A stretch of 64,000 nt of DNA from Burkholderia sp. lig30 (GCF_000687455.2 NZ_JGVW01000085.1:1-64000); one strand, 5' to 3'; shown: positions 1 through 10,606, numbered from the stretch's first letter. Numbers and translations are program-made. The notes: generated by a model from the sequence alone, not told the origin.

Positions 1-2149
1 CGACCAGCTCGGCGCCGCGCTCGAGCGCATCCGTCCCGCCGAGGTCCTCACCGCCGACGTTCCGGCCGACGACGCGATGCCGGCCGGCGCCGGCGCGATC
101 AGGCGCGTCCCGGAATGGCACTTCGACATCGCGTCGGGCACGCAGCGCCTGTGCGACCAGCTCGACGTCGCGAGCCTCGAAGGCTTCGGCGCGCACTCGC
201 TGACGAGCGCCTGCGGCGCCGCGGGCGCGCTGCTGCTTTACGCGGCAGCCACCCAGGGGCAGCAGCTGCGGCACGTGCGCAGCCTGAAGGTCGAGACCGA
301 AACCGAGTACATCGGGCTCGATCCGGCGACACGCCGCAATCTCGAGCTGACCGAAACGCTGCGCGGCACCGAGTCGCCGACCCTCTATTCGCTGCTCGAC
401 ACCTGCTGCACGACGATGGGCAGCCGCCTGCTGCGCCACTGGCTGCATCATCCGCCGCGCGCGTCCGTCGCCGCGCAGGCGCGCCAGCAGGCGATCGGCG
501 CGCTCCTCGACGCGCCGGCGCACGCGAGCCTCGATACGTTGCGCAGCGCGCTGCGGCAGATCGCCGACGTCGAACGGATCACCGGCCGCCTCGCGCTGCT
601 CTCGGCGCGGCCGCGCGACCTGTCGAGCCTGCGCGACACGTTCGCCGCGCTGCCGGCACTGCGCGAGCGCATCAGCCCGATCGTCGGCGACGCGGATGCG
701 CTCGCCCGCCTCGACGCGTCGCTCGTGCCGCCCGCCGAGTGCCTGGACCTGCTGACGAGCGCGATCGCTCCCGAGCCGGCCGCGATGGTGCGTGACGGCG
801 GCGTGATCGCACGCGGCTACGACGCCGAACTCGACGAACTGCGCGACATCTCGGAAAACTGCGGGCAGTTCCTGATCGACCTCGAAGCGCGCGAGCGCGC
901 ACGCACGGGCATCGCGAACCTGCGCGTCGAGTACAACAAGGTGCACGGCTTCTACATCGAAGTCACGCGCGGCCAGACCGACAAGGTGCCCGACGACTAC
1001 CGGCGCCGCCAGACGCTCAAGAACGCCGAGCGCTACATCACGCCGGAGCTCAAGACCTTCGAGGACAAGGCGCTGTCCGCGCAGGAGCGTGCGCTCGCGC
1101 GCGAACGCGCGCTGTACGACACAGTGCTGCAGGCGCTGCTGCCGTTCATCGCCGAATGCCAGCGCGTCGCCTCCGCGCTGGCGGAGCTGGACGTGCTCGC
1201 CGCGTTCGCCGAACGCGCGCGTGCGCTCGACTGGGTCGCACCCGCGTTTGCCGACGAGATCGGCATCGAAATCGAGCAAGGCCGCCATCCGGTCGTCGAG
1301 GCGCAGGTCGAACAGTTCATCGCGAACGACTGCCGGCTCACCGCCGAGCGCAAGCTGCTGCTGATCACCGGCCCGAACATGGGCGGTAAGTCGACGTTCA
1401 TGCGCCAGACCGCGCTGATCGCGCTGATGGCCTATGTCGGCAGCTACGTGCCCGCGAAGGCCGCGCGCTTCGGCCCGATCGACCGGATCTTCACGCGCAT
1501 CGGCGCGGCGGACGATCTCGCCGGCGGCCGCTCGACGTTCATGGTCGAGATGACCGAGGCCGCGGCGATCCTCAACGACGCGACGCCGCAAAGCCTCGTG
1601 CTGATGGACGAGATCGGGCGCGGCACGTCGACGTTCGACGGGCTCGCGCTCGCGTGGGCGATCGCGCGTCACCTGCTCGCGCACAACGGCTGCTACACGC
1701 TGTTCGCGACGCACTACTTCGAATTGACGCAACTGCCGGCCGAGTTTCCACAGGCCGCGAACGTCCACCTGTCCGCGGTCGAGCACGGTCACGGCATCGT
1801 GTTCCTGCATGCGGTCAGCGAAGGCCCGGCGAACCAGAGCTACGGCCTGCAGGTCGCGCAGCGCGCCGGCGTGCCGACGCCCGTGATCCGCGCGGCACGC
1901 AAGCATCTCGCCTATCTCGAGCAGCAATCGGCCGCGCAGCACACGCCGCAGCTCGATCTGTTCAGCATGCAGCCCGCTGCGGACGGTTTCGAATGCGCGG
2001 ACGACGCGCCGCAACCCGCTGCACCGCATCCGGCGCTGGAGAAACTGCGCGGCATCGATCCGGACGATCTGAAGCCGCGCGACGCGCTCGACCTGCTGTA
2101 CGAGCTGCGCGCCATCGTCCGGTCGCACGATGCCGACGAGCGCGCCTGA
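1..2149 (+). CDS. mutS: DNA mismatch repair protein MutS (5' end outside window)
   Basis: MutS recognises mismatches and small loops and, with MutL, starts strand-directed repair in the cytoplasm. The open frame runs from base 2 without an in-frame start that fits the family, so the N-terminal mismatch-recognition domain is cut off by the window edge; about 715 residues remain. The connector, lever/clamp and ABC-type ATPase domains are present. The Walker A motif GPNMGGKST lies at bases 1370-1396, the Walker B region [16 protein letters not shown] follows at about 1597-1644, and FATHYFEL comes after it. The C-terminal tail is typical of long proteobacterial MutS. The next gene starts 20 bases before this stop, so the two are probably cotranscribed. 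Confidence 0.97.
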   Translation, partial: DQLGAALERIRPAEVLTADVPADDAMPAGAGAIRRVPEWHFDIASGTQRLCDQLDVASLEGFGAHSLTSACGAAGALLLYAAATQGQQLRHVRSLKVETETEYIGLDPATRRNLELTETLRGTESPTLYSLLDTCCTTMGSRLLRHWLHHPPRASVAAQARQQAIGALLDAPAHASLDTLRSALRQIADVERITGRLALLSARPRDLSSLRDTFAALPALRERISPIVGDADALARLDASLVPPAECLDLLTSAIAPEPAAMVRDGGVIARGYDAELDELRDISENCGQFLIDLEARERARTGIANLRVEYNKVHGFYIEVTRGQTDKVPDDYRRRQTLKNAERYITPELKTFEDKALSAQERALARERALYDTVLQALLPFIAECQRVASALAELDVLAAFAERARALDWVAPAFADEIGIEIEQGRHPVVEAQVEQFIANDCRLTAERKLLLITGPNMGGKSTFMRQTALIALMAYVGSYVPAKAARFGPIDRIFTRIGAADDLAGGRSTFMVEMTEAAAILNDATPQSLVLMDEIGRGTSTFDGLALAWAIARHLLAHNGCYTLFATHYFELTQLPAEFPQAANVHLSAVEHGHGIVFLHAVSEGPANQSYGLQVAQRAGVPTPVIRAARKHLAYLEQQSAAQHTPQLDLFSMQPAADGFECADDAPQPAAPHPALEKLRGIDPDDLKPRDALDLLYELRAIVRSHDADERA

Positions 2150-3428
2150 GCGCCCGGCGGCCAGCCCCCGCGCGCAGCGCGACGCCGCGCCACGGATCGC
2201 GCTTGCGGCCGCCGCCGCGTTCGCGCTCGCGCAGGCCGCCGCGCTTGCCGCATCGCCGCGCGACGCCGCTGCACCGTATGCGTTCGCGGTCGTCTCCGGC
2301 GTCATCGCGTCGCCCGCGGACGAGCCGGCCGCACAACGCATGCTCGAGGCCATCGCCCGCGAGCGGGATGTCGCGTTCGTCGTCTACGAAGGCAACCTGA
2401 AGGGCGCGAAGGAAGCCTGTCGCGACCAGGTCTACACGCAGCGCGGCGCGATCCTCGGCGCGTCGCGCGTGCCGCTCGTGCTCGTGCCAGGCCGCAACGA
2501 CTGGGCCGCGTGCAACACGGCGGCGGGCGGCGGATACGACCCGGTGGAACGGCTCGATTTCGTGCGGCAGACGCTGCTGGCGGACAGCGCATCGCCCGGC
2601 CCCAGCCCGTTGCAGATCGCCCGCGAGAGCGAAGTCGCGCGCTTTCGTCCGTACCGCGAAAACACGCGCTGGGTCCGTGACGACACGGTGTTCGTCGCGC
2701 TCAACGCCCCGGCGCCGAACAATCATTACCTGATCGCCGGCGGCCGCAACGGGGAATTCGAGGATCGCAGCATTGCGAATGGTTTCTGGATCGACCATGC
2801 GGCCGAATACGCGAAACGGCGCGGCGCGCGTGCGCTGGTGATGTTTTTCGAGGGGAATCCGCAGTTCGACCGTTACGAGCGTGCGGAACGCTTCGCGTGG
2901 CTGCGCTTCAATCGTCCGCGCCCGCGCGACGGCTTTCGCGAACTGAAGCGAAGCCTGGTGAAAGCCGCGACGATTTTCCGCGGCCCGATACTGGTGGTGC
3001 ATGCGAGCGGCGAGACGGTGCCGGGCGGTTTCGCCATCGACCGTCCGCTGCACGAGGACAGCGGCGAACTTGTGGGCAACGTGACGCGCATCGCGATCGG
3101 CCCGCACCAGCCCGCGAATCAGTGGGTGCGCGTGAGCGCCAATCCTGCGCGGCAGACGCTCTTCAGCGTCAGCCTGCGTGACGTGCCGAAGAACCTGCCG
3201 GTGCCGCCGCCCCTTCCGGCCATGCCCCGCGACGAAACGCCGCTGCCCCAGATGCCGGAAATCCCGGCGCTGCCGGAGCTGCCCGACGCGTCGTCGGTCG
3301 CGCCACCGCTGCCGGGCGACAGCGGCGCGCCGAACGGTCTGCCGAACGGCGCATCCCAGCCGGTGCCGGTGCCGGTGCCGTCACCCGCGCCCGGCCTGCC
3401 GGCCAGCTCAGTGCAGCGTGCGCCCTGA
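2130..3428 (+). CDS. Secreted or membrane-anchored protein with a degenerate calcineurin-like phosphoesterase domain
   Basis: This 432-residue protein has an Ala-rich hydrophobic segment at about residues 20-45, which could be a signal or anchor, a central domain, and a Pro-rich tail from about residue 350. The segment [11 protein letters not shown] followed by [14 protein letters not shown] matches the part of calcineurin-like phosphoesterases that normally reads G(D/N)NEW.DC plus GGYDPLERL. The usual metal-binding N-terminal Asp/His motif is not visible, so it may be catalytically inactive; that is inference. The start overlaps the end of mutS by 20 bases, and the end overlaps the convergent slyD gene by 21 bases. 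Its function is unknown. Confidence 0.8.
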   Translation: MPTSAPERPAASPRAQRDAAPRIALAAAAAFALAQAAALAASPRDAAAPYAFAVVSGVIASPADEPAAQRMLEAIARERDVAFVVYEGNLKGAKEACRDQVYTQRGAILGASRVPLVLVPGRNDWAACNTAAGGGYDPVERLDFVRQTLLADSASPGPSPLQIARESEVARFRPYRENTRWVRDDTVFVALNAPAPNNHYLIAGGRNGEFEDRSIANGFWIDHAAEYAKRRGARALVMFFEGNPQFDRYERAERFAWLRFNRPRPRDGFRELKRSLVKAATIFRGPILVVHASGETVPGGFAIDRPLHEDSGELVGNVTRIAIGPHQPANQWVRVSANPARQTLFSVSLRDVPKNLPVPPPLPAMPRDETPLPQMPEIPALPELPDASSVAPPLPGDSGAPNGLPNGASQPVPVPVPSPAPGLPASSVQRAP

Positions 3429-3950
3429 CTGTTCGCCGTCCTCGTCGTCTTCGTCCTCGTCGACGATCTCGAGCCCTTCCGCGCCGTGCGCGTGCTCATG
3501 TTCGATTTCGTCGGCGGTGGCCTCGCGGACGTCCTTCACGGTCAGCGAGAAACGCAGCGCCATGCCGGCGAGCGGATGGTTGCCATCGAGCACGACCTTG
3601 TCCTCGGCGACGTCGGTGACCGTGTAGATCAGCGTGTCGACGTCTTCGTCGGCGTCCTCGGGCGTGCCTTCGAACTGCATCCCCACTTCCAGCGGCTCGG
3701 GGAAACGATCGCGCGGCTCGATCTTCACGAGCTCCGGATCGTAGTCGCCGAACGCGTCTTGCGGCTCCAGCTGAATCTGCGCCTGATATCCCGGCTCCTG
3801 GCCATCGAGCTGTTCCTCGATCTTGGGGAACGTGCCATCATAGCCGCCGTGCAGATAGACCATCGGCTCGTCGCTTTCCTCGATCAGATTGCCTTGCGCA
3901 TCCGACAGCTTGTAAGCGACCGATACGACGGTGTTTTTTGCGATTTTCAT
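3408..3950 (-). CDS. slyD: FKBP-type peptidyl-prolyl isomerase, SlyD family
   Basis: A 180-residue SlyD-like prolyl isomerase and chaperone, cytosolic because no signal peptide is seen. The FKBP domain (about residues 3-70 and 125-145) is interrupted by the insert-in-flap chaperone domain at about 70-125. The tail is acidic (DEDEDDEDGE) with only a few histidines (EHEHAHG), unlike the long His/Cys metal-binding tail of E. coli SlyD, so nickel handling may be weak. It is transcribed divergently from the ribosomal oxygenase gene across about 32 bases and converges on the upstream gene with a 21-base overlap. Confidence 0.9.
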   Translation of the reverse strand: MKIAKNTVVSVAYKLSDAQGNLIEESDEPMVYLHGGYDGTFPKIEEQLDGQEPGYQAQIQLEPQDAFGDYDPELVKIEPRDRFPEPLEVGMQFEGTPEDADEDVDTLIYTVTDVAEDKVVLDGNHPLAGMALRFSLTVKDVREATADEIEHEHAHGAEGLEIVDEDEDDEDGEQSGRTLH

Positions 3951-3982
3951 CCAATTCTCCCAAATACAAATCTCATTATACG

Positions 3983-5206
3983 ATGCGCAAACGGTCTCAA
4001 GCCGAACCGTCGGGCAGCGCGAGCGCCCCGTTCGGCGCGCCGCCTCCCGACACGCCTACCCCGCTGCTCGGCGGCCTCACCCCGGCGCAGTTCATGCGCC
4101 GCTACTGGCAGAAGAAGCCGCTGCTGATCCGCCAGGCGATCCCCGGCATCGCCGCGCCCGTCTCGCGCGACGACCTCTTCGAGCTGGCGGGCGACTATGA
4201 CACCGAATCGCGGCTGATCACGCACTTTCGTAACAAGTGGCAACTCGCCCACGGCCCGTTCGAAGCGGACGCGCTGCCGAGCGTGACGCGCCGCGCATGG
4301 ACCCTGCTCGTGCAAGGCCTGGACCTGCACAACGACGCGGCGCGCGCGCTGCTCGAGCGGTTCCGCTTCGTGCCCGACGCGCGTCTCGACGACCTGATGA
4401 TCTCGTACGCGACGGACGGCGGCGGCGTGGGCCCGCATTTCGACTCGTACGACGTTTTCCTGCTCCAGGTGCACGGCAAGCGGCGCTGGCGCATCGGCGC
4501 GCAGAAGGACCTGTCGCTCGAGCCCGGCGTGCCGCTCAAGGTTCTCGCTCACTTCGAGCCGAGCGACGAGTGGGTGCTCGAGCCGGGCGACATGCTTTAC
4601 CTGCCCCCGCACATCGCACACGACGGCGTGGCCGAAGGCGAATGCATGACCTGCTCGATCGGCTTTCGGGCACCATCGGCCGGGGAATTGCGCACGCAGT
4701 TCCTCTATCATCTCGCGGAGCGCGGCGGTCTGCTGGACGCCGGGCGCGGCGATGCGCTCTACCGCGACCCGAAGCAGCCCGCGGTCGCGACGCCGGCGCA
4801 GCTGCCGCCGGCGATGGTCGAACGCGTCGCGGAAATCGTCAATGGCATACAATGGCGCGAGCGCGATATTGCCGAGTTCCTGGGTTGCTACCTGAGCGAA
4901 CCCAAATCGAACGTCGTTTTCGAGCCGCCCACGCGGCTGCTTTCCGAAACTTCGTTCGTTGCGCAGGCGGCCCGGCGCGGCCTGCATCTCGACAGACGCG
5001 CCGCATTGATGTATAACGCGCGCTCGTACTTCATCAACGGCGAGGAAAGTCCGCTCGATCAGGCGGCCAAATGGCTGCCCGAGCTGGCCGATCAGCGCCG
5101 GATGGAGGCGAAACGCTTTGTAACACTCTCCCGGGATGCGTCCATGACAGCCTTGTTGCACGAGTGGTATTGTGCGGGCTGGCTACGGGTCGGAGTCCGG
5201 GATTAG
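3983..5206 (+). CDS. roxA: Ribosomal protein uL16 arginine 3-hydroxylase (YcfD/RoxA-type JmjC oxygenase)
   Basis: A cupin/JmjC Fe(II)- and 2-oxoglutarate-dependent oxygenase of about 407 residues. The E. coli family member hydroxylates an arginine of ribosomal protein L16. The iron triad is visible: H152 and D154 in GPHFDSYD, and H213 in PPHIAHDG. LPPHIAHDGVAEGECMTCSIGFRAP closely resembles the family core, and a C-terminal winged-helix region follows. I chose ATG 3983 because an earlier in-frame start (3938) would overlap the 5' end of divergent slyD. The long N-terminal region before ARRY-like YWQKKPLL is variable in the family. Confidence 0.9.
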   Translation: MRKRSQAEPSGSASAPFGAPPPDTPTPLLGGLTPAQFMRRYWQKKPLLIRQAIPGIAAPVSRDDLFELAGDYDTESRLITHFRNKWQLAHGPFEADALPSVTRRAWTLLVQGLDLHNDAARALLERFRFVPDARLDDLMISYATDGGGVGPHFDSYDVFLLQVHGKRRWRIGAQKDLSLEPGVPLKVLAHFEPSDEWVLEPGDMLYLPPHIAHDGVAEGECMTCSIGFRAPSAGELRTQFLYHLAERGGLLDAGRGDALYRDPKQPAVATPAQLPPAMVERVAEIVNGIQWRERDIAEFLGCYLSEPKSNVVFEPPTRLLSETSFVAQAARRGLHLDRRAALMYNARSYFINGEESPLDQAAKWLPELADQRRMEAKRFVTLSRDASMTALLHEWYCAGWLRVGVRD

Positions 5207-5262
5207 TGTGACTTGGCCTCTATGCCCATGCGAATCAAAATTTGTATGGGAAAGACAACGTA

Positions 5263-5306
5263 TTGACCCCGGATTTGTCGACGGTCGATAGGAAAGTGCA
5301 TATAAT
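5263..5306 (+). promoter_or_regulatory. Candidate sigma-70 promoter for the Ala/Ser-rich lipoprotein gene
   Basis: A perfect TATAAT lies at 5301-5306, about 137 bases before the ATG. The -35 is imperfect: TTGTCG at 5275-5280 gives a 20-base spacer, and TTGACC at 5263-5268 is too far away. If used, the mRNA has a leader of about 130 bases in which I recognise no riboswitch or tRNA. The rest of the 5207-5442 gap shows nothing else. Confidence 0.5.
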
Positions 5307-5442
5307 TTCCGCCCAAGCCGTAGGGAAGATTCACGCTCTAGCAGTGCATCTCCACCGGCGGCCCAGGTCGGTGTTGGAGCACATTACCGGTATTTTGTTT
5401 CGCGCTGTTGCTTACTACCTTTATCCATAAAAGGACGTGATC

Positions 5443-5706
5443 ATGAAGAAATCCCTCCTCGTAGCTTCCCTGTTGGCTGCTGTTGCACTGGCTGCATGCA
5501 ACAAGAGCGCTGACCAAGCTGCTTCGTCGGCTGCTAGCGACGCCGCTGCTGCCGCTTCGTCGGCTGCTTCGTCGGTTGCCGCTGCTGCTAGCGATGCAAC
5601 GGCAGCTGCTTCGTCGGTTGCTGGCGCTGCGAGCGATGCAGCTGCTGCTGTGGCGTCGGCTGCTTCGGCAGCGACGGCTGCTCCGGCTTCGGGCGCAAGC
5701 CAGTAA
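5443..5706 (+). CDS. Small Ala/Ser-rich lipoprotein
   Basis: An 87-residue protein starting at ATG 5443 with AAAGGA just upstream. A signal peptide ends in the lipobox LAAC with lipidated Cys at about residue 19. The mature part is almost only Ala and Ser with regularly spaced Asp, Val and Thr, giving approximate 11-residue units such as SDAAAAASSAA, compatible with a long amphipathic helix. Alanine codons are strikingly often GCT and GCA, unlike the GCG/GCC preference of the neighbours. A strong terminator follows directly, so it is a single-gene unit, probably well expressed. The function is unknown; structural Lpp-like or stress-protective roles are guesses. Confidence 0.85.
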   Translation: MKKSLLVASLLAAVALAACNKSADQAASSAASDAAAAASSAASSVAAAASDATAAASSVAGAASDAAAAVASAASAATAAPASGASQ

Positions 5707-5729
5707 GCCTCAGCATCAGCTGAAAGAAA

Positions 5730-5755
5730 AACCGGCCCTCGGGCCGGTTTTTTTA
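5730..5755. terminator. Bidirectional intrinsic terminator
   Basis: AACCGGCCC-TC-GGGCCGGTT forms a GC-rich hairpin with a T-run on the plus side and a T-run on the minus side (reading GGTTTTTCTTTC). It separates the lipoprotein gene (plus) from the end of the minus-strand metallo-hydrolase gene. Confidence 0.9.
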
Positions 5756-5806
5756 TGCCTGTGCGAGCCCGATACGGGCGCGCAGAGCGGCTCCCGCCAC
5801 TTCCCC

Positions 5807-6583
5807 CTATCCTAGCCCCAGCCAGTCGAATCCAGCGTCCTGCGACGCCACGATCACGTCGCTGCCATCGGTGCCGAGCACGCTCGCGAGCGCTTGCCGC
5901 GCCAGTTCCGGCGTGTTGTTCTGCTGGCTCAGATGGGCCGCGACCAGATGCTGCAGGCGGCTGCGCTCGAGCGACGCCAGGATGCCGGCCGACGCGTCGT
6001 TGCTCAGATGCCCGTGACTGCCGCCGATGCGTGCCTTCAGCGACCGCGGATAGCGGCTCGCAGCCAGCATTTCGGTGTCGTGGTTGGATTCCAGCACCAG
6101 CGCGTCGCAGCCGCTCAGCACGGCATTGATGTGCGGCGTGGACGTGCCCACGTCGGTCAGCACACCGAGGCGGTGACGCCCATCCATGAAGACGAACTGA
6201 AGCGGTTCGCGGGCGTCATGCGGGACGGTATAGGGCAACACGGCCAGATCGCCGATCCGGGCCGTCTCGTCGCCCCACAGGACGTTCAGCTCGACGTCGG
6301 CGTCGTCCGCGCCGACGGCGCGCGCCGTGCCCCAGCTCATGTAGAGCGGCAGCGACGCGCGCCGGGCGAGCGTCAACGCGCTGCCGACGTGGTCACTATG
6401 TTCGTGCGTGATGAGAATCGCGTCGAGATCGTCGACGCACAGGTTCAGGCGGCCGAGCCGACGCTCGACCTCCTTGGCCGAAAAACCGCAATCGAGCAGC
6501 ACGCGGGTCGTGGTCGTGCCGCTCGCGGCCTCGACGACGAGGGAATTGCCCTCGCTGCCGCTGCCCAGACTGGCGAATCGCAC
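5807..6583 (-). CDS. MBL-fold metallo-hydrolase (YycJ/WalJ-like)
   Basis: A 258-residue cytosolic metallo-beta-lactamase-fold protein. The metal motif ITHEHSDHVG supplies H60, H62, D64 and H65, and later ligands sit in TVPHDA, LESNHD and GSHGHLSN. The N-terminus MRFASLGSGSEGNS is characteristic of the YycJ/WalJ subgroup, a predicted DNA exonuclease or phosphodiesterase. It starts 4 bases after the bamC stop, so it is probably the last gene of the long dapA-bamC operon. The exact substrate cannot be read from sequence. Confidence 0.88.
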   Translation of the reverse strand: MRFASLGSGSEGNSLVVEAASGTTTTRVLLDCGFSAKEVERRLGRLNLCVDDLDAILITHEHSDHVGSALTLARRASLPLYMSWGTARAVGADDADVELNVLWGDETARIGDLAVLPYTVPHDAREPLQFVFMDGRHRLGVLTDVGTSTPHINAVLSGCDALVLESNHDTEMLAASRYPRSLKARIGGSHGHLSNDASAGILASLERSRLQHLVAAHLSQQNNTPELARQALASVLGTDGSDVIVASQDAGFDWLGLG

Positions 6584-6587
6584 GCGC

Positions 6588-7730
6588 TTAGTTGAGCTGC
6601 GCGTGGAGCAGCGAAATGATCTGCTTCGCTTCCGACGAGTTGTCGACCTGGCCGTTCGCGTCGATCACGGCAACCTGCGTGCCGCCGCCCTGCGCGCGCA
6701 CGTTGACGAGGAACTCCTTGCCGGGCTTCGCCGCCGCCGGGCCGCCGTAGAACAGCTTGCCGAACAGGCCGTCGCGCTTGAGCTCTTCCATCGAATTCGC
6801 AAAGCGGACGTAGTAGAGGCCCTTCTCGCGGTCGCGGTTGTCGACGGTGAAGTTGGTGCGGTCGAGCGCGAGGCCGACGCGCAGCCACGCGCGATCGAAC
6901 GATTCAGCCAGCTGCAGCGTCGCCGCGCCGGCGTTCGTGTCGGCAACCCGGGCCGGCCCCGTCGCGGGCCGCGCATCGGTCAGCAATTGCTTGGCCTGCG
7001 ACTCGGTCAGGCCGAATTTCTCCATCAGCTTCGCCAGGAACACCGCTTCCAGCACCGGGTTGCGCGGACGCTCCTCCCAACGCGACGACGTGCCGCCCTG
7101 CGGCCCGACCATCATCTCCTCCATCGCGCTGTGCGTGATCGAGATGTCGGTATCGCCGTTCGCCGTGCGGCTCACCAGCGTGCGGAAGCGATCGCGCGTG
7201 CCGGACGAATACGCGAAGTCGATGACGCGGCCGACCGTGCGGCGGAACCAGTCGTCGGGGATGTTCGCGCGGTTCTCGGCCCAGTCGGTGATCATGATGC
7301 CGGTCGACGGCGCATCCGTCTTCAGCGAGAAGCCGCTGTCCTGCCAGAAATCCTTCAGCTGCGGCCAGAGCTGCTCGGGCGTGCGGCCGTCGACCACCAG
7401 CCAGCGGTGGTCGCCGTCGCGCTCGATGTGCATCCCGAGCGGATCCTGCGCGCTCGGCACGCCGTCCGTCGCATTGCCCGCCGCCGTCACCGCGCGCTGC
7501 GGCAGCGTGCCGAGACCCGCATTGCTCGGCGGCGCGATGTACTGCTGGCTCATCGGCACAGTCGTCAGGTCGCTCGGCACAGCGAGCGGCGGCGCGGAGC
7601 CGGTGTTCTTGTAGTTGACGCGGTCCGGCGCCAGATAATCGTTCAGCGTGTCGCAGCCGGCAAGCGTGCCCAGCGCCAGCGCCATCACCGAAATCTGCAT
7701 GGCGCGAGAGGAAAAGGCGAAACGTTTCAT
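6588..7730 (-). CDS. bamC: Outer membrane protein assembly factor BamC
   Basis: BamC is a lipoprotein subunit of the BAM complex that inserts beta-barrel proteins into the outer membrane. I start it at 7730 (MKRFAF...), giving about 380 residues; an upstream in-frame extension to 7778 adds no conserved sequence. The signal peptide ends at the lipobox LAGC with Cys26. An unstructured stretch rich in Pro, Ala and Ser follows, then two helix-grip domains of the NlpB/DapX family (about residues 110-220 and 260-375). It lies directly downstream of dapA, the same order as dapA-bamC in E. coli. Confidence 0.93.
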   Translation of the reverse strand: MKRFAFSSRAMQISVMALALGTLAGCDTLNDYLAPDRVNYKNTGSAPPLAVPSDLTTVPMSQQYIAPPSNAGLGTLPQRAVTAAGNATDGVPSAQDPLGMHIERDGDHRWLVVDGRTPEQLWPQLKDFWQDSGFSLKTDAPSTGIMITDWAENRANIPDDWFRRTVGRVIDFAYSSGTRDRFRTLVSRTANGDTDISITHSAMEEMMVGPQGGTSSRWEERPRNPVLEAVFLAKLMEKFGLTESQAKQLLTDARPATGPARVADTNAGAATLQLAESFDRAWLRVGLALDRTNFTVDNRDREKGLYYVRFANSMEELKRDGLFGKLFYGGPAAAKPGKEFLVNVRAQGGGTQVAVIDANGQVDNSSEAKQIISLLHAQLN

Positions 7731-7838
7731 GAAATCCTTCGTCTTGCTAGAGCGCTCGTCAGGAGCGGTGCCGGACACGGCCGGCCGGTGCGGGTTGATC
7801 GACAGGAGCCTGCGGCCGCGATACGCGGCCGCCTGGCA

Positions 7839-8744
<906 letters not shown>

Positions 8745-8787
8745 GAAACGCGATTGATTTGAACCAGTAAATGTCGATTGTAGCGGA

Positions 8788-9390
8788 TTAGCCGGTCAGT
8801 TCGTAACGCGGAATTCCCGCCCCTTTTCCTGCGGCCGCGCCATCGCGCACCGCGCAGATTCTTTGAATGAAGGCTTCGCGCGGCGCCGCGACGAAGCCGT
8901 CCTCGAACGCGACCACCTTCAGCCGCCCCCGCACCGCCTCCAGCAACTCGCCCGGCGCCAGCAGGAATGCCGGGTTGGACGGTTTGCCGACGGTTTCGTT
9001 GCCTTGCGCGAAGGTCTCGTAGATCAGCACGCCGCCGGGCGCGAGCGCATCGATCAGATGGGGCCAGAGCGGACGGTGCAGGTAACGCGTGACGACCACC
9101 GCCGCGAACTGCGCGTCGGCCGGCAACGGCCACGGCGCGCCCTCGAGATCCGCTTCGCGGGCGTCGACGCCGGCAATCGCGCGCAGCGCGTCGAGCGCCG
9201 CGGGATCGCGCTCGAGCGCGACGACCGGATGGCCGCGCGCCGCGAGCCAGCGCGCATGCCGCCCGCCGCCCGCGGCGACGTCCAGCACCGCGCCACCCGA
9301 TGGGATCAGGCGCGACCAGCGGACAACCCAGCGCGACGGCTCGGCGAGTGCGCCGTGACCGCCCGCGGCGAGGATGACCGGTTCGCGCAT
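8788..9390 (-). CDS. Class I SAM-dependent methyltransferase
   Basis: A 200-residue methyltransferase. The SAM-binding motif I is [16 protein letters not shown] at about residues 35-50; an acidic motif II (ALERD) and the post-I region [27 protein letters not shown] follow. The start MREPVIL at 9390 lies 5 bases after the trpS stop. The open frame continues far upstream through trpS on the same strand but in another frame; that part is a GC-rich artefact. The substrate is unknown; the sequence resembles TehB/YcgJ-like small methyltransferases. Start position is moderately certain. Confidence 0.85.
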   Translation of the reverse strand: MREPVILAAGGHGALAEPSRWVVRWSRLIPSGGAVLDVAAGGGRHARWLAARGHPVVALERDPAALDALRAIAGVDAREADLEGAPWPLPADAQFAAVVVTRYLHRPLWPHLIDALAPGGVLIYETFAQGNETVGKPSNPAFLLAPGELLEAVRGRLKVVAFEDGFVAAPREAFIQRICAVRDGAAAGKGAGIPRYELTG

Positions 9391-9395
9391 GCCGC

Positions 9396-10598
9396 TCAGC
9401 TGTATGAGAGGCCCATCGCCTCGCGCACGTCGCGCATCGTCTCCGTCGCGTACTTGCGCGCCTTGTCGCAGCCGTCCGCGACAATTGCGCGCAGCAGCGA
9501 CGGATCGTCCATGTACTTCTGCGCGCGTTCGAGCATCGGCTGCTGTTCGCGCAGGATGCCCTCGATCACCGGCTGCTTGCAGTCGAGACAGCCGATGCCC
9601 GCCGAGCGGCACCCCTTCTGGACCCAGTCGTGGGTCGCGTCGTCGGTGTAGACCTGGTGCAGCTGCCAGACCGGGCACTTGTCCGGATCGCCGGCATCGG
9701 TGCGGCGCACGCGCGCCGGATCGGTCGGCATCGTGCGAACCTTCTTCGTGATGGTCTCGGCGTCTTCGCGCAGGCCGATCGTGTTGCCGTACGACTTCGA
9801 CATCTTCTGGCCGTCGAGGCCCGGCATCCGCGACGCTTCGGTCAACAGCGCCTGCGGCTCGACGAGGATGATCTTGCGTGCGCCTTCGAGATAGCCGAAC
9901 AGGCGCTCGCGATCGCTCATCGACAGGCTCTGCGACTCGTGCAGCATCGCGCGCGCCTGCTCGAGCGCCTCGTCGTCGCCTTCCTGCTGATACGCGTTGC
10001 GCAGCTCGTGATACAGCTTCGCGCGTTTGCCGCCCAGCTTCTTCGCGGCTTCGAGCGCCTTCTCCTCGAAGCCCGGCTCGCGGCCATACAGATAGTTGAA
10101 GCGGCGCGCGATCTCGCGGGTCATCTCGACGTGCGGCACCTGATCCTCGCCGACCGGCACCAGCGAGCCGCGATACAGCAGGATGTCCGCTGCCATCAGC
10201 ACCGGATAGCCGAGGAAGCCGTAGGTCGACAGATCCTTGTCCTTCAGCTTCTCCATCTGTTCCTTGTAGGTCGGCACGCGCTCGAGCCAGCCGAGCGGCG
10301 TGCTCATGCCGAGCAGCAGCGCGAGTTCCGCGTGCTCGGGCACCTTGCTCTGGATGAACAGCGTCGCCTGCGCCGGGTCGATGCCGGCGGCGAGCCAGTC
10401 GATCAGCACGTCCCACACGTTCTTCTCGATGACCTCGGGCGTCTCGTAGTGCGTCGTCAGCGCATGCCAGTCGACGACGCAGAAGAAGCACGGGTACTCG
10501 GACTGCAGCTTCACCCAGTTTTTCAGCACGCCGTGGTAGTGGCCGAGGTGCAGCGACCCGGTGGGCCGCATGCCGGAGAAAATACGATCTGGGAACAT
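9396..10598 (-). CDS. trpS: Tryptophanyl-tRNA synthetase
   Basis: Charges tRNA-Trp with tryptophan. The 400-residue protein is a class I synthetase: HIGH appears as SLHLGHYHG near residue 16-24 and KMSKS as QKMSKSYGN in the second half. It is longer than the 334-residue E. coli enzyme because of an insertion after the dimer domain, as seen in other Burkholderia-type enzymes. It begins 8 bases after the upstream M50 protease gene ends, within the same minus-strand run. No leader peptide or T-box is visible. Confidence 0.96.
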   Translation of the reverse strand: MFPDRIFSGMRPTGSLHLGHYHGVLKNWVKLQSEYPCFFCVVDWHALTTHYETPEVIEKNVWDVLIDWLAAGIDPAQATLFIQSKVPEHAELALLLGMSTPLGWLERVPTYKEQMEKLKDKDLSTYGFLGYPVLMAADILLYRGSLVPVGEDQVPHVEMTREIARRFNYLYGREPGFEEKALEAAKKLGGKRAKLYHELRNAYQQEGDDEALEQARAMLHESQSLSMSDRERLFGYLEGARKIILVEPQALLTEASRMPGLDGQKMSKSYGNTIGLREDAETITKKVRTMPTDPARVRRTDAGDPDKCPVWQLHQVYTDDATHDWVQKGCRSAGIGCLDCKQPVIEGILREQQPMLERAQKYMDDPSLLRAIVADGCDKARKYATETMRDVREAMGLSYS

Positions 10599-10606
10599 GA
10601 TTGTCG

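Noticed and set aside
5242-5430. 62-residue plus-strand frame before the lipoprotein gene
   Set aside because: It spans the TATAAT promoter element and has no ribosome-binding site.
9391-10491. Minus-strand extension of the methyltransferase frame through trpS
   Set aside because: It overlaps the well-supported trpS gene in another frame and is Arg-rich low-complexity; the methyltransferase starts at 9390.
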